Shown: positions 35,201-47,700 of the stretch, piece after piece
Numbering within the stretch: the stretch's first letter is position 1
How the letters are laid out: every line of letters begins with the position of its first letter
Assembly: GCA_963924555.1 (NCBI GenBank)
Contig: OZ004585.1
Location: 4,849,488 to 4,913,487, forward strand
Direction of reading: 5' to 3'
Length of the DNA stretch: 64,000 nucleotides
Origin: Crambe crambe
Taxonomy: Eukaryota > Porifera > Demospongiae > Poecilosclerida > Crambeidae
Notes under the pieces: model-generated
The model's input: only the letters and a program-made list of their open reading frames with translations
Databases searched by the model: none
Told to the model about the DNA's origin: nothing
Made by a program: the position numbers and the translations under genes

Positions 35201-38200
35201 GGTGGTTGTGATAGTTGGTAAGGTGGTAGTGGTTGGTAAGGTGATATCATTTGCAGTGGAACTTGTGGTAAAAGACTCTATAAATATGAAAATAAAACTT
35301 CATGAGTGTATTGCTATAATTGTATTATCTGAATGGCACATTAATGGAGAGCAAAAGGGGTTGAACCCATTACTCAGTGAAATACTCTAGAATACTGATT
35401 ACTTTTAAGCAGCTAGCCTAACCTCTATTGGCTATACTTCTGGCTTGTATATCAGCACATACAAGTGAGTGAAAAATTGGAATGTTATATTATTAAAACA
35501 CTAGTTGCAACGTTATAACTCTCTTGGAGGATGAGTAATTGCAGTTTACTGAAAGAAATGCTTAGAACTTCCAAAATAACAGAATGTCATCAGAAAATAG
35601 CTATTAAACAGCCCGATTATGCATATGCATTAAGTGGCCCCACCCTTCCTGCACATGTGCACATGGTAGGCTTCAAAGTGGTGGAGAAAGAAAGCCAGTA
35701 CTCTGCATGCTACATATATCTGCACTGATTTGCATAGTGAAAACAAAAGATTAGATCGGATGCTTCAATAGTGTCAGTCCAACCTGCCACATAGCATAAG
35801 GCGCCAAATTTCAACCCGTGTCTAAAATTAAAATCGACCATATAAATGACATGGAAAGTCTACAGTAGTAAACAAATGTAAAAGGAGTCTAAGAAAATGG
35901 CTGTATTGAAAGATGTATTACAAGGTATGGAGAGAAAACAGGACTTCAAGATAAGTATTTATCAGCTGTAGTATGAAAGTAAGTTACTACGTAGCTCACG
36001 TTACCCATCTCTATGGCTCTGGAAGATTGCTCAAAAGCTACAAAAACTATCAACTAATGGTAGAATGGTAAAGTGCTGGGTAGATGTCTTACTTGTCTTA
36101 CTAGGTAAGAGACCTAGCCACACTACTAGAACAGGTGGCTTCATGAGACTGAGCACCTGATTAAGGACTAAACATCAAAGCATAATAATGCATAATTACT
36201 ATAATTATTTTGGGTCATCCTTATTTGTGGGGAGACTTTAGATTTTTTTCTTGTTGGAAATTATTACTTTTAACTTATCTCTTATAGCTACTCATGAAAA
36301 TACCTTACCAGATAATAAATTGACTTTTTGCATTAACACTCCTCTTCCAATGACAGTATTAGAATTATGTTCATCAAATTCCACTGTAATGTCATATATT
36401 CCTTTGTCAGCTGCATTGAAGTTTACGAGTTCTAATATCATGTCATATTTACAGAGGGTAATATTTTGTTCAATACAAGTCTGATGCTGTTGTACTCTGT
36501 ACTTCTCAGTACTTTGACAGAGTTGGGTGGAGGGAGTTCCTCTCCGATTAGAACAGAAGTACGCTTTTTCATCATCCTTATAGACAGTTAGTGTTAAGAT
36601 TTTTTTGGTTTTATTACAAAATCCACCATCAACAAACTTTACTCTGGTGTTTATTAAGACATTTTCATTTGCTCTACCAATGAGCTGCGTGATTCTGGGA
36701 CATACTTCAAATTCTCCAGGACACAATACAAAAAATGGCCTTCCTACATGAAAGAAAAGATTGTAGTGTCAATCAGAGGAAGTGGTAGCTCTCTCTGTGT
36801 AGGAATGATGTGGGGATGATGTGGATGCTATATATAGAGTAAAATTCCAGTTCCCCCACTTGGACTTAACAAAAGAAGTAACCTTCAAGGTTCTGGGCAA
36901 AGAAGAGAGGAATTGACCATGCTATTACAGACATTATTAATGAATAATACAAATGGTTGATAGAACTTAGTTACAACTGTCTACCAAACTACGAACTAAC
37001 TATTCCTACTTCATACTTGTTCATCTTCATGCGCTCTGTGATTAATGCTAAATTTTGACGTGACAGACTTCTTAGGCTACTGTTGATTGGCACTGACAGG
37101 CACGGATTATTGAAAAGGGTCACTTGTCCTTCTAGAACTTGTATCATGTAATTTAACCCGTGTTTGTGGTCCTGTTGTGTCTAACCCTTACCTTTGTATT
37201 CCTACTGCATCTTCTAGTCCTAATCTCTATTAATAGATTCACGTACATTCTATTTATAGTTGTAGCTACATCTCATCTCAGTCGTTATTATTTTCGTGAT
37301 TCTTGCAGTGTCATCTCTTTAAGTTTTAGCTAACTAGCTACATACTGTGTGTAGAACTCCTTGCAATATAGATTTTCCTAACCATAATGAACAACTTTGA
37401 AGAGCTGCAGTATGGCAATCTCTCCATGTAGGGATGACCCCCCAAAAATGGTGGACGTCATAGCAGCCTAACTTCACTTCATAGGCCTTAATTTACAAAG
37501 CATCTATATTCACCATACTACCTTCATCTACGTATCTTACCATACATAATTATGCTTATAGCTTCACTCAAACACCTCAAAATGAAGTTGACTAGTGACT
37601 AACCACGTAGTGCATTGTACATTGTAACATAATATTGGTGATAGTACTTGAGAAAAGGGGTCTTATCATGCAAAAATTCAAAAAGGAGTTATTGGTATCA
37701 TCTTGAACTGGAGATGAACATGGCTTTTAAATCAAATTAATACACCACTTTGTTCCTGAATTAAGTTATACTTATTGAATTTTACATCTCATGTACATTT
37801 TATATGTAGCTTGTAAACTTTACAAGCGTTTAACAGCTTTTAATGTTTTGCTCGATAAGACCCCTTTTCTCAAGTAGCTAAAACACTGAAAATGGTTACT
37901 TTGACATGTCAAACTTCTTAGGCTACTGCCGATTTGCACTGGCTTTATCAAACAGGCACAGATTTCATGAACATTTTTGAAGAGCTACAGTATAGCAATC
38001 TCTCTATGTAGGATGACCACCGGACCCCGCAGACGTCATATATAGCAACCAAACTATGTACGTACTAGTTAACTTCACTTGGAGGTGTTTGAGTGAAACG
38101 AATATAGCAACATATCTATAGACTCTGACTAATTATATAGCTTTCACCGATCTACGATATTTAGAAACCTGAGAGCCCTGGGGTTTAGCAACCAGAGTGC

Positions 38201-40678
38201 AGTGAGGGCACTACTAAGGGCATAGATCCTAAGTTATTTAATACTAGCAACCACTTCAAATGAAGTGCTAGTAAGCTTTGTGCACATGCAGATATTCCAG
38301 CCAAGTTGAAACTCTTGAAATAATTATAAGAGGAGGTTTACAATTATTAGAATACTCTAAGAGAAGGTGTATACATACATGTGACTCTCTGGATCAGCAG
38401 ATTTAGGAACCTATGCTCTATTACAAATGCTGCACATTGCTATAGTAGCTAGTAGTTGTAGAGGCTCTATAGGCTTATAATTTAATTCAGTGGTTTGTTA
38501 CATATAAACTCAACAGCAAAATCTTCTAAAGAGTTGTAGCACTAAAGAATTAATACTTGCTTGCTTACTCACTGTCAAATGTTGCACATTGCCCTAGTTA
38601 CTCTAGAGTCAGTCACAGTGAGCAAGTGAAGAAGTAAAGTTGGTGATAGGTTCCAGTGCTCCAGAGACAAGAGTCATGTACATAAGTGGTTGTTCCAACC
38701 AGGAAACTCCATTGTAAATACTTACCACAAGCACTTAGTTAGATAAGCCTAGTGCCTCTAAGACAAAAGGCTGTAGAAAACAATCTAACTTGATTACAAT
38801 TAGAGCATGTGCATTATGCCTGGAGCATTTTGGACTGTAGACCTATAATATATATCATGGCCTGTGAGTCAGCTTGCTCACTCTGCTGAATATTTTTCAT
38901 TATCATGGGTATTATAGATGCATACGTATGATCCACTTCAAAGCTATCAAATTTAATAAGGCATGCATTATGTTATTTCAAGCAAAAAAGACAGCCATTG
39001 TTCATCTAATTCTGCACATAGCTACCACTGTAATTACCTCGTACAAACAAGCACAACGATGCTGCTTGTATAGTATCATTATCCACTCCACAATGGTAGG
39101 TGCCTTCTGCAAAACCATTAACTTGACGTATGGTCAACTCATTTCCATTTTGACGAAATGAATCATTCAGAGTTAAAGGTGCACCTAAACCATCCAGTGA
39201 GTCATTCCCATTCATGTATCTCCGTATGTACCAGGATGAAGATGATGCATCAGGACCAGAGCACCATATTGATACTTGAAAGTCAGAGAAAGAATCTACA
39301 GCTAAATATAGCATTAAAAATGATAAATAGAGGTGGAAATTGGGAGCATTTGGGTAACTAAACTACATTGTAAGTTAGAAGAGTTTACATTCAGTTAGAT
39401 AGATATTCAACTTACTCTTATTAAGATCTATTAAAGTAATCATAGCTCTCTCTCTATGCTGTAATGGCCAGAAATATTGGTGGAATTTAATGGATTACTC
39501 TAAATTATAATAAAACTTGGTGAATTTAAGATTGGCAGATTAGCATAATTCTCATCAGAAGTGTGGTAGCTCACTCTATGTAGGGATGACACAGACAGAC
39601 TAATGAAAAAGTGAAATTCTAGTTCCACCACTTAGACTTAACAAAAGCTACTCTGAATGATTATCCAGTCTACTAGAGCCTACTACAAAGTGTACGTAGA
39701 CCAAGTTTCAGGACTAGGGAGCTTACTGTTTCAGAAATATGGCAGGAAGGTAAATTGCTGGATTCTTTCTTCTTCTTCTTAGACAACCATATCTCTCGAA
39801 CCACTCAAGCTACAGCTATGATTTCTGGATAGATCCACTCCAAATTCTACCAACTACTAAGATCTTTTACACTCGTCAATCCTCAAAAGAGTCGATGTAA
39901 AAAGAGACACTATGGAGCACAGTACTCGACTAACTTAAAGGGAAGGTGAAGTGATTTTTTGAAAATATTAAAGCTAGCCATAATTATGTATAGCTCCTTA
40001 CTTCCACCACAAAAATAATTACCACTCAATGCCTCATGCATACTATTGCCACTCATAATGGCTGCCAACATATTGCATGATGTGTGTATAATAATTGATC
40101 ATGCCTTTCGAATATCACCTATAGCTACGTAACGCTTTTGTTATACATGATCTTTAGTGAATAAGCAATGGATATACTGTAACAGTACCTTGCCCTAAAA
40201 CCAGCTTGCTGCAATTCATGTTCAACTGCGTGTGCTGTGACTAACTAACCATTCACGTAAATTTTACATTGTGGGGTAAGCGCACATGCTCAGTTAACCC
40301 AAGGTTATCATGGAAATAAACTACATTATTAGGACGTATGGACATATTATGATATCAGTACATATTTATGTTTGCATATGGGGGTGAAAGGTCATCATCA
40401 CTATTAGTAGTGTGGTGTTGCTTTGCTCACCCCAGTAATGCTATTTCTCCCGAAACATGAAATTTTTACCCCTCTAAAATCTGCTATAGCTACTACCTCC
40501 TAGAGTGATAAGTGCACGATCTTATTAACCCAAGTCCATGGCAGGTAACTTGTATTATATATCACAACTTACTTCTCGATGGAATACCATTTATTCTACA
40601 CACATCTTCCAGTCCACATCCCCAAGCTAAAGAAAAGGTAGCTCCTTGAAGTAATAGTATGGATATCCACAGAATCAT
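29281..40678 (-). CDS. gene H: two-Ig receptor with Thr-rich stalk, one membrane helix and short basic tail, 363 aa, 6 exons
   Basis: Exons are 40573-40678 (signal peptide MILWISILLLQGATFSLAWG), 39038-39301 (V-like Ig), 36309-36743 (second Ig-like domain), 35191-35277 and 34353-34406 (Thr-rich stalk, ESFTTSST in both) and 29281-29426 (membrane helix, stop TAA). They sum to 1092 bp and every junction is phase 1. The first Ig has SIWCSGP, SWYIRR and the terminal GTYHCGV, a classic end of an Ig V domain. The second has many cysteines and ADKGIYDITVEF, with no cysteine after that tyrosine. The helix (about 321-345) is followed by a short tail (RNNKQDQRKHAK) without tyrosine motifs. A donor-like AAAA|GTAAGC at 29291 could extend the tail into an unseen exon. 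It is unrelated in sequence to the three-Ig family. Intron 5 contains an LTR retrotransposon and a miniature element. Confidence 0.75.
29476..29991. mobile_element. 516-bp inverted-repeat element, ends TACC(C)TATACGAGTTAA
   Basis: The left end TACCCTATACGAGTTAAATT is mirrored by the right end AATTAACTCGTATATGGTA. Internal pairs such as TTTGGCGGT near 29520 and CCGCCAATAATAATGTC near 29910 support one element. No transposase is visible. It lies in the last intron of gene H. Confidence 0.6.
30399..30546 (+). repeat. 5' LTR of the gypsy-like element
   Basis: It starts TGCAATG and ends just before the primer-binding-like site at 30548. It shares GACATCATGATTCATGC and CTTCACTGATC with the 3' LTR, with several substitutions and small indels between them, so the insertion is not recent. 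Confidence 0.7.
33593..33722 (+). repeat. 3' LTR of the gypsy-like element
   Basis: It starts TGCAATG directly after the purine tract at 33577-33592. The right boundary is uncertain (about 33710-33722) because the last bases differ between the two LTRs. A target-site duplication could not be confirmed. Confidence 0.6.
34200..35560 (-). repeat. tandem duplication carrying the two stalk exons of gene H
   Basis: About 34200-34880 and 35055-35560 are copies of one segment: GCATAATTTTTCCCC, GACACCACACTATGGAGT, the stalk exon, then AAAAGGGGTTGAACCCATTACT. Each copy contains one phase 1-1 exon (34353-34406 and 35191-35277). The upstream exon has expanded internally to further threonine-rich units (LPTTTTLPT). 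Confidence 0.75.
36744..39037. other. intron of gene H between the two Ig exons
   Basis: No exon found. Two diverged copies of a block (AAGAGCTGCAGTATGGCAATCTC at about 37398 in parts, and 37978) end in GACGTCATA. An inverted-repeat element lies at 37645-37876. Short GTAGGGATGAC-type motifs occur at 37427 and a variant at 38008. Confidence 0.45.
37645..37876. mobile_element. 232-bp miniature inverted-repeat element
   Basis: The left end ACTTGAGAAAAGGGGTCTTA is mirrored on the right by TAAGACCCCTTTTCTCAAGT. The interior is AT-rich with no frame. The ends resemble those of the 389-1100 element. Confidence 0.75.
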
Positions 40679-41719
40679 CTTATCTGTGGATGAATAAGGA
40701 TAATCGTTATAGTGCATGTTTAAGCTTGATCAGCTATGTAGCATTCTTATAAGTTAATTTTCTTTTGATACCAAAAAGTTAATCTGCTCCAAGTGGATGG
40801 TTTTTTTCAGATCCTATCATTACAATTATGACTGATCTGCAAAAGTTAAGCTCCTTGAAATTAAAGCACTAGCTATAATAGTATTCCAACAGTAGTACTA
40901 GTAGAGACTGTCTTTCTCCAATAGGACAATGTGTAGTATTTAACAGTGAGTGAGCACCAACTCGTTTTTGTGTCAACTCCTTGGCTAAGATTTGCTGTTG
41001 AGATACAAGTGCTGACAGTCCACTTAGCCTAGCAGTCCAAGTTGGAGCATGCAGCAATATACATGTGCAGATGCTACCAATAAGGGCAGTTTGGAGTGTA
41101 GATCTAGATATCAGACTACTCTCTAAGTAGGAATGCCCTTTCATTATACAAAGCGCAGTTCTTGCTCTGGATGGAGGATCAGGTCAGAAGATTGAGAAAG
41201 AAGTGTGTAAAGGCCTCTATAATCACCTCTTCAAAGTCTGCTTTCAAGGAGAACTTGGCTACAGAGTCTTGTTCCTGTGGCAAAGATCGGGTCATCAAAT
41301 TAGCACCTCCCATTCTACATCATCATTGGCACACTATAATGATATTCATAGATGCTGGGATCGTGCACACCCAAACAGTGGATACCAGGCCCTTATTTAT
41401 AATGCCTGGGTACGGGGCTACTGTCACCCAAGCCAGGTGTAGTATCAATTGATTAGTCAAAAAGGAACTATTAAAGTGAACTTTCTATTGATGCTAGCTA
41501 ACAGTGTCGTGAGTGATTTTGTCAAAAACCCTTGGGCTCAAGAAGTCTCAAACCTTAATAAACCACCCAAAGTATATACGAATAACACAAGTAAAGGTCT
41601 TAAAAAATTATACTTATATTCTAGATAGCTACATGGAATCATTTCATTACTACACAGCAAGGATCAGATTGCTCATACAATGAAATCCTTGAATAATGCA
41701 TAGCTAGCTAACAATATTT

Positions 41720-41960
41720 AAAGTGAGTGCAAAAAATTTCTTCTAAAATTAAAAAAAAGTAGGAATGGCCCCAAAATTTAACTGGACTATGACTGCAGCA
41801 TCATATCAAACCAAGCCATGTGACCCCCAAATTTACTGATTATATATGTGTATTATGACTGCAGCATCATATCAAACAAAGCTGTATGGCCCTTAGCTAA
41901 ATCTAGCTAGATTATGTACTTTGAATGCAGCATCATATCGAACCAGGCTTGGATTGAAGC
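41720..41960. repeat. dispersed repeat shared with 18065-18190
   Basis: It contains GTGAGTGCAAAAAATTTCTT, AGGAATGGCCCCAAAAT and two to three copies of GACTGCAGCATCATATC. It matches the block at 18065-18190. No coding content. Confidence 0.5.
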
Positions 41961-42954
41961 TAATTCCTCACCTCGCTGGTGTTATGCAGCGTCAACCCCA
42001 GAGAAAAGATACCAAATGTAGTAGCTATAGATCCAAGTAGCTAGCTATAAGGCCAATGTGACTGAATACCTAGTTTCCTGTCCTTTCCTTGCTCAAACTG
42101 GATGAGGGAGGGAGGGTATTTTTTATTATTTATTATACTAGCAATATTTCAAGCAAGCAAGCTTTTAGACTCCAACTTGTTTCACAACCCCTTAAAATTT
42201 TGCTGTTGGAGAGCAGCTACATACTTAAGAAGGTGTAATGTGCAATAATAGATAAACCACCATACAACTGACAAATTAATTGCTGTAGAAGTCAATCAAG
42301 CATGCTTAGCAGATAATAATAAACGAGTATGCGGTGGCCAAATTAATTAGCATGCGGGCGGTTGACAGGAAACAATGAATTTAATCACGTTGGCCTAAGC
42401 TAAAAATTCTAGTGATTTTGCTCCAAGGCTTTCATGGCTGACTGTTTTATTTAAAGCATTTCTACTAAGCTCTAAAAAAACTTTGCCAGAGTTAGTTTAA
42501 GGATCATAATTATACAGATATTTTTATTATTAATAAAACTATGCATCACATATGGAAGAAGTCAAGACTAGTAAAAAAGATAGCTGGCTAGTGCTAGTAA
42601 AGGTGGAATTTAGCTTCTAAAACTCCATGTATCATGCACCATATACAAGAGAAGTTTGGGAACCAGACTTTGTAGTGAAATTTAAATGCTGGGGATGAGG
42701 AATTTAATTATGCAAATTAAGAAAACAACAACAAAATAATTAATACTATAATTGCTACCTTCTACTGTACAGCCTTCAGGTCCAGGTCTCACTAGTTACA
42801 GAGCGTGCTGGGTCATCCCTATATTATATAGCTCACCTGAGCTTACTCCCTCATCGAATACACGACGAAAAACAGCAACAACAACTACGCCCCCCAATTC
42901 AAGCGAGGGTGGGCGGTGCCGGGCCCGAGTTTAGACTACGCATGCGCCTAACCC

Positions 42955-42990
42955 CACGGCGCCGCCGCCGGCGGCGGCCGGCCGCGCATG
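42955..42990. other. short GC-only palindromic tract
   Basis: A run of G and C with self-complementary structure (GGCGCCGCCGCCGGCGGCGG and neighbours) sits in otherwise AT-rich DNA beside CGCATGCGCC. It may be the end of a transposon or a short CpG-rich segment; no gene start was seen next to it. Confidence 0.5.
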
Positions 42991-43188
42991 GGCAGTTCAT
43001 TAATAATATCGATAAGATCTGAAGATTCATTAAGTGGCAGGCAGCTGCATACATAGAAAGCTATAATAATTACCACTTAGCGCAATTCACTTAGATAGTC
43101 CTACTATCCACTATGCTATAATAAAATGATGTAGAAATCAATCAAGCATGCACCACAGGGTGCTACTATTGCAAGACATGACACCTGT

Positions 43189-43496
43189 CAGGGTTTCATC
43201 TAAGGAGGGAGGCGCAGAGGAAACTTCCCCTCCAAACAGCTCAACTTCCCCCCCCCCCAAACTGACCCAGCTTCCCCCCCAAGATATTGCAGAATTTTAG
43301 GACAAAAAATACTTCAAAGTAGTATATTTTTAGGATCCAAGTTAAGTATTACTTTAGAATTTAAGAATTTTTTGTTCACATGCACTCTGCACAGGAGGGT
43401 GCATATCTCCCTCCTGCACCCCCCCCCCCCCCCCCCCCCCCCCCCAATCGTGGCATGAGCTTCCCCTCCAAGGTGAAATTCCTAGATGAAACCCTG
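43189..43496. mobile_element. miniature element, ends CAGGGTTTCATCT, with poly-C core
   Basis: The left end CAGGGTTTCATCTAAGG is mirrored by the right end CCTAGATGAAACCCTG. Both flanks read CCTGT, a 5-bp target duplication. The interior has long C runs (about 43414-43445). A second copy lies at 54980-55165. Confidence 0.75.
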
Positions 43497-43979
43497 CCTG
43501 TGTATGTGCTAGATACGTATGTACATAATATTATAGCTATCTATGATTTCAATGAGTTATCACTTGAGAGTCAGCTTACTTACTCTGCTCGGTTCGTCAC
43601 ATTACACTCTTTCTGCTGCAAATTAGCTATAGTAATTATATCACCTCTATAAACAGTTCCTTGATTACTATTACATTAATATCAGTGGCTGCATGAGCCT
43701 TAATTGGGCATTTCCAATCCTGAGGCAGCAATAATCATATGATTGCACTGTTCTAAGATCACTTTCCTTCAGATGTTCCGATGCAGCATCACAGCTGAGA
43801 CCCTTGATGTTCTTTCCCGCTATAGCTAGCTGATGCTGAAGAAAGTATATAATTATGCAGGCTTGAATTAGGATCATAATTATGATTTCAATAATATAAG
43901 TAGATACCTCCATGCAGATGGCAATATGCTATTGGTCTATATGTAGCTGGAATGTAATGGAGTAGCTAGCTATTCACAA

Positions 43980-44130
43980 GGGAAAAATATTTCTGTGAAA
44001 TGGAAAAAAAAAAGTTGGGGATGACCATTGTTCAAAAAAGGTAAGGGGGATGAAGGATGGAAGGATGGCATGGGATCGATCATTGTAACAGTTCTGTATA
44101 TCCAGCCTAGGCTGGATATACAGTATATAT
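43980..44130. repeat. dispersed repeat with a 30-bp perfect palindrome
   Basis: This repeats 23769-23890 (ATTTCTGTGAAATGG, GATGACCATTG). Its end at 44094-44123 is a perfect 30-bp palindrome whose half-site is CTGTATATCCAGCCT. Confidence 0.6.
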
Positions 44131-44795
44131 ACCACTTCACTGCCATCCCCAATCTCGACCTTTTCCATGCTATTAACTTACAGCCTCCAGCTCTTCAATT
44201 TGGCATGAGAAATGTATACTCACTGTTTTGCATGTTGCTGATGCTTTAGCTATACCTGTCCCTCATCAATGCACATGCAGTTCATTTCAGGGAGTTATGA
44301 GTTACTGCAGATAGTTCAGAGAGAGCTTAGAAAGGTCAGCCATGAAAGTTTTGTGCACAGAGAATCCAACAATGGAAATCACCAAAAACTAAGGTAGGCT
44401 TTCCAGATTATAGATAATACGCTTGGAAATATGAACTAACTAAGCTATATACTTTACCTTTGGTACTATGTTACTCTTCTCTATAGGCTTTAGTCCCTTC
44501 GTATAAGAAGTTAGTTCTTGTTTGAAACTGCCCCTTGCAAAGCATAATCTATCTAAAATGCCAATATCATTAATTTTTTCCTTAAAAAAAGAAGCTACTT
44601 CCTTATTAAAGGTTATAGCCACAGGCCATTAATTTTCTTGACAATAATTAGCTACAATTATGTGGCTTATAGCCTAATTATTAAAGCTTTAAAATTAATA
44701 CATAGCTAGCTACAGTGAAATAATAATCATAATATTTGCATATCTGACACACAAAATGATTTTAAAAATGTTGTCCTGTTAAGCTTAATGCTTAG

Positions 44796-47700
44796 CTACA
44801 AGCCCAATTTTCCAAAGAATGCTGAGAATTCAATATATCCAGCCACTCTTTCCAGTTGTGAGCTAATTTCATGTACCAAGTCTTCAAAAGAGGGTCTCTT
44901 TTCAGGTTCTTCATCCCAACATTGAGTAATTAGGCCATACCTGGAGGAGCAAGATAGACTTTTAGAAATAATAATTTTGGTGATCATCATTAATAGAGTG
45001 TGGTAGGTAGGGATGACCACACTCAAAGAAAGAAAAAGAAAGAAAAGAAGGAAAGAACGAAAAAAAGGAGAAGAAGAAGAGATTCTGAAAAGAAGAAGAA
45101 AGGGAAAAAAGTGGATGTAGTTGGACTGATGGAACTCACACTTGATTGGTGCAACCATTACTGGGCTGCTCAAGTCTCTCTCCGGTTTTGAGAAATTTTA
45201 TCAAAGTAAATGGATCAACAGCAGGGTATGGGGTGTGGCCAAGACTGAATATTTCCCAACAAGTTACTCCAAATGACCACTAAAACAAGCCAAAATATTT
45301 TGAATAAAAGTCCATGTGATTTCCTTCTATATCACTATGAAAGGTAGTTTTTCATGGCGGATACATTGGAGATAGACAATTAATTAAATTTGTATGTATA
45401 CATGTACAAATGTATCCCAACACTTATACTCACTACATCAGTCTTCTCAGAGAAGATTCCATCAAGAAGACTTTCCAAGGCCATCCACTTGATTGGGAGT
45501 TTCACTGAGGTCTCCTCCCCTTGTCTAAAATAATTAGTAGTGTATATTTCTTCACTGAGGCCGAAATCCCCCACCTTGATCAAAAACTGCTCATCAATCC
45601 TGCATCAAAGTGTATGCATGATAGTTGAGTAGCTATAATACCATTCCAATCAAATCTGACTGGCTGACATTAGGGTCATAGCTAATTATAGTTTTCCATG
45701 ATTAATTTAGCTATAATTACAATAGCTATAGCTAATACTCTACTTATTGATAAAAGATTTCCTTCTCATGTAGCTAATTCTGTGGAGGCCATAGCTAGCT
45801 ACATGTTGTAAATTGATATAGTTAGCTATACGTAGCTAGCTAGGTATACTGTTGTGATGTGATGAGAGCTGTGGGATCTGCATGAATGTTGGAGCTCTTG
45901 TACCAAAATAAAATATGTAGCTATAAGTCAAGAGTTACACGAACAGATGCTATGGAAATGAATATTTTATATAGTTTTATGGAACTTACATGCAGTTGCG
46001 AGCAGCTAAGTCTCTATGCACAAACTTCTGTTCAGCAAGATAACACATTCCTTTAACAATTTGAAGGCACATTGACAACAGCTTTCTTTGGGCATCTTCA
46101 ATCTTCCAAAAAAACAAAAAACAAAAAAAAACACCAAAAAAACAACAACAACAAACACTTAATAAAATGTACACTATATCCATTATTATCTTTCTATACC
46201 ATTTCCACTCCAGCACCTTCCACTAAGGCAAGGTGGGGTCGGTTTTTCTTCAAGTATGCCAGGAGACTGCCATTTGCCATGAAGGGCATGACAATATATG
46301 GCCTTTCTCCTACATCAATGCAAACTCCGATCAGATTCATGACATTTGGGTGGCTGAACTTCTTCATTTTTTCACTTTCAGCTATCAGATCTTCAATATT
46401 TTTTGCTGAATAGAAATCTGAATAGTTACAGGATAAATGAATTAATATCCTGTATTATTCACATACGTAGGAAAAAGGTATAGCTATATATGGATGGAAC
46501 ATACAAATCAAGAGTTACAGTTCTATAATGATCACACTGTATCCATAACAAAATAAATCCTATAAGGATGATGAACAGTAGCAACTCATACTATATGTAA
46601 CTATAGTAATCAACTGCAGGCATTGACAATACATTTTGTTCATGATATAGTCCTTAAACTTTATAATTACACGCGTACGTCCTCGTCTCCAGGCCCTCCT
46701 TTTGATCATAATTTAGGAGGGCCTGGGGATGAGGCTAATATGTATGTAGGTTATTAGCTATAGACAGCACATAACTAAATAGTTACTTTTCAGAGTCTTG
46801 ACAGCTACAACTTCTGCTGTAGTCCTTCCTTGCCAACCTGTGAGATAGCTTTGATATACCAGTCCAAACTCCCCTACCAGTTCAGGTGTACAGGTGAAAG
46901 TATGAAGATATAGGAAATGATATTATCGTAATTAATATGTAGATCAACCAAATTGCCCTTAATTTCTTTATCTAAGGTATGCATGTTTGCATTTTGTACC
47001 CACAGAGACTATCAAGCCTGCATGATCATGAGGTACTTTATGTAGCTAGAAAGTTATATCAATCCAATGATGGGTGGCTGGCTGTTTTTTGTTTTTTTTT
47101 GTTTTGTTTTTTGTTTTTTGCTTTTTTTTGCTTTTTTTCTTGTTTTTTTTTTTGTTCCTACTAGCACCTGTAGCTACGTACCTACATAAAATGAGTGCAT
47201 GGGCTTAATTTCTTCATTCAATATTACTACGGCTATATATACGTAGCTAGCTACTGTTGACATTCTTGTTACTCATGCAGTTATCTTATATCGTATGGCA
47301 GTCCAAATTAGATGGACTTGCAGTAATTACCTTGTCCTATGGTGTGTTCCAGCTGAATATGACGACCAGGTATCAGCAAGTTGGACTCAGATAAATTTCT
47401 GATAAAAGATTCAGAAGGACCAATTTTTCCAACTCCAACAGTAGATTTTGCTATAGTACAGCAGAGAACATTAATTCATAATAATTTATTCTAGCTAACT
47501 TAGTTACCTTGCATACCATAATTGCCCATGAGACTTGATGTATCTAAAACCTGAGGATGCTCATCCGACCTGCATGGAAGAGTTCAAGCTGTAAATGACC
47601 TATGAATTAGGTATTTTTTGAAGGAGACTTATTTAAACTGGTAACTATCAAGGGCTTAACTTCACCTTCGATTTTAGTATGTATATAGCTAGCTCTGTTT

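Larger units (their letters stand above)
40679..44795. other. intergenic stretch between gene H and gene F, repeat-rich
   Basis: No gene can be supported. An open minus-strand stretch at 40869-41144 and an open plus-strand stretch at 41162-41452 have unremarkable composition and no recognisable domain. The latter ends in a TAGCC-family end remnant (CAGTGGATACCAGGCCC, GCCTGGGTACGGGGCTA, 41376-41421). Repeats at 41720-41960, 43189-43496 and 43980-44130 are listed separately. Confidence 0.45.

Noticed and set aside
40869-41452. Open frames on both strands between genes H and F
   Set aside because: Sequence not recognisable, no splice support, and the right part ends in a transposon terminus.
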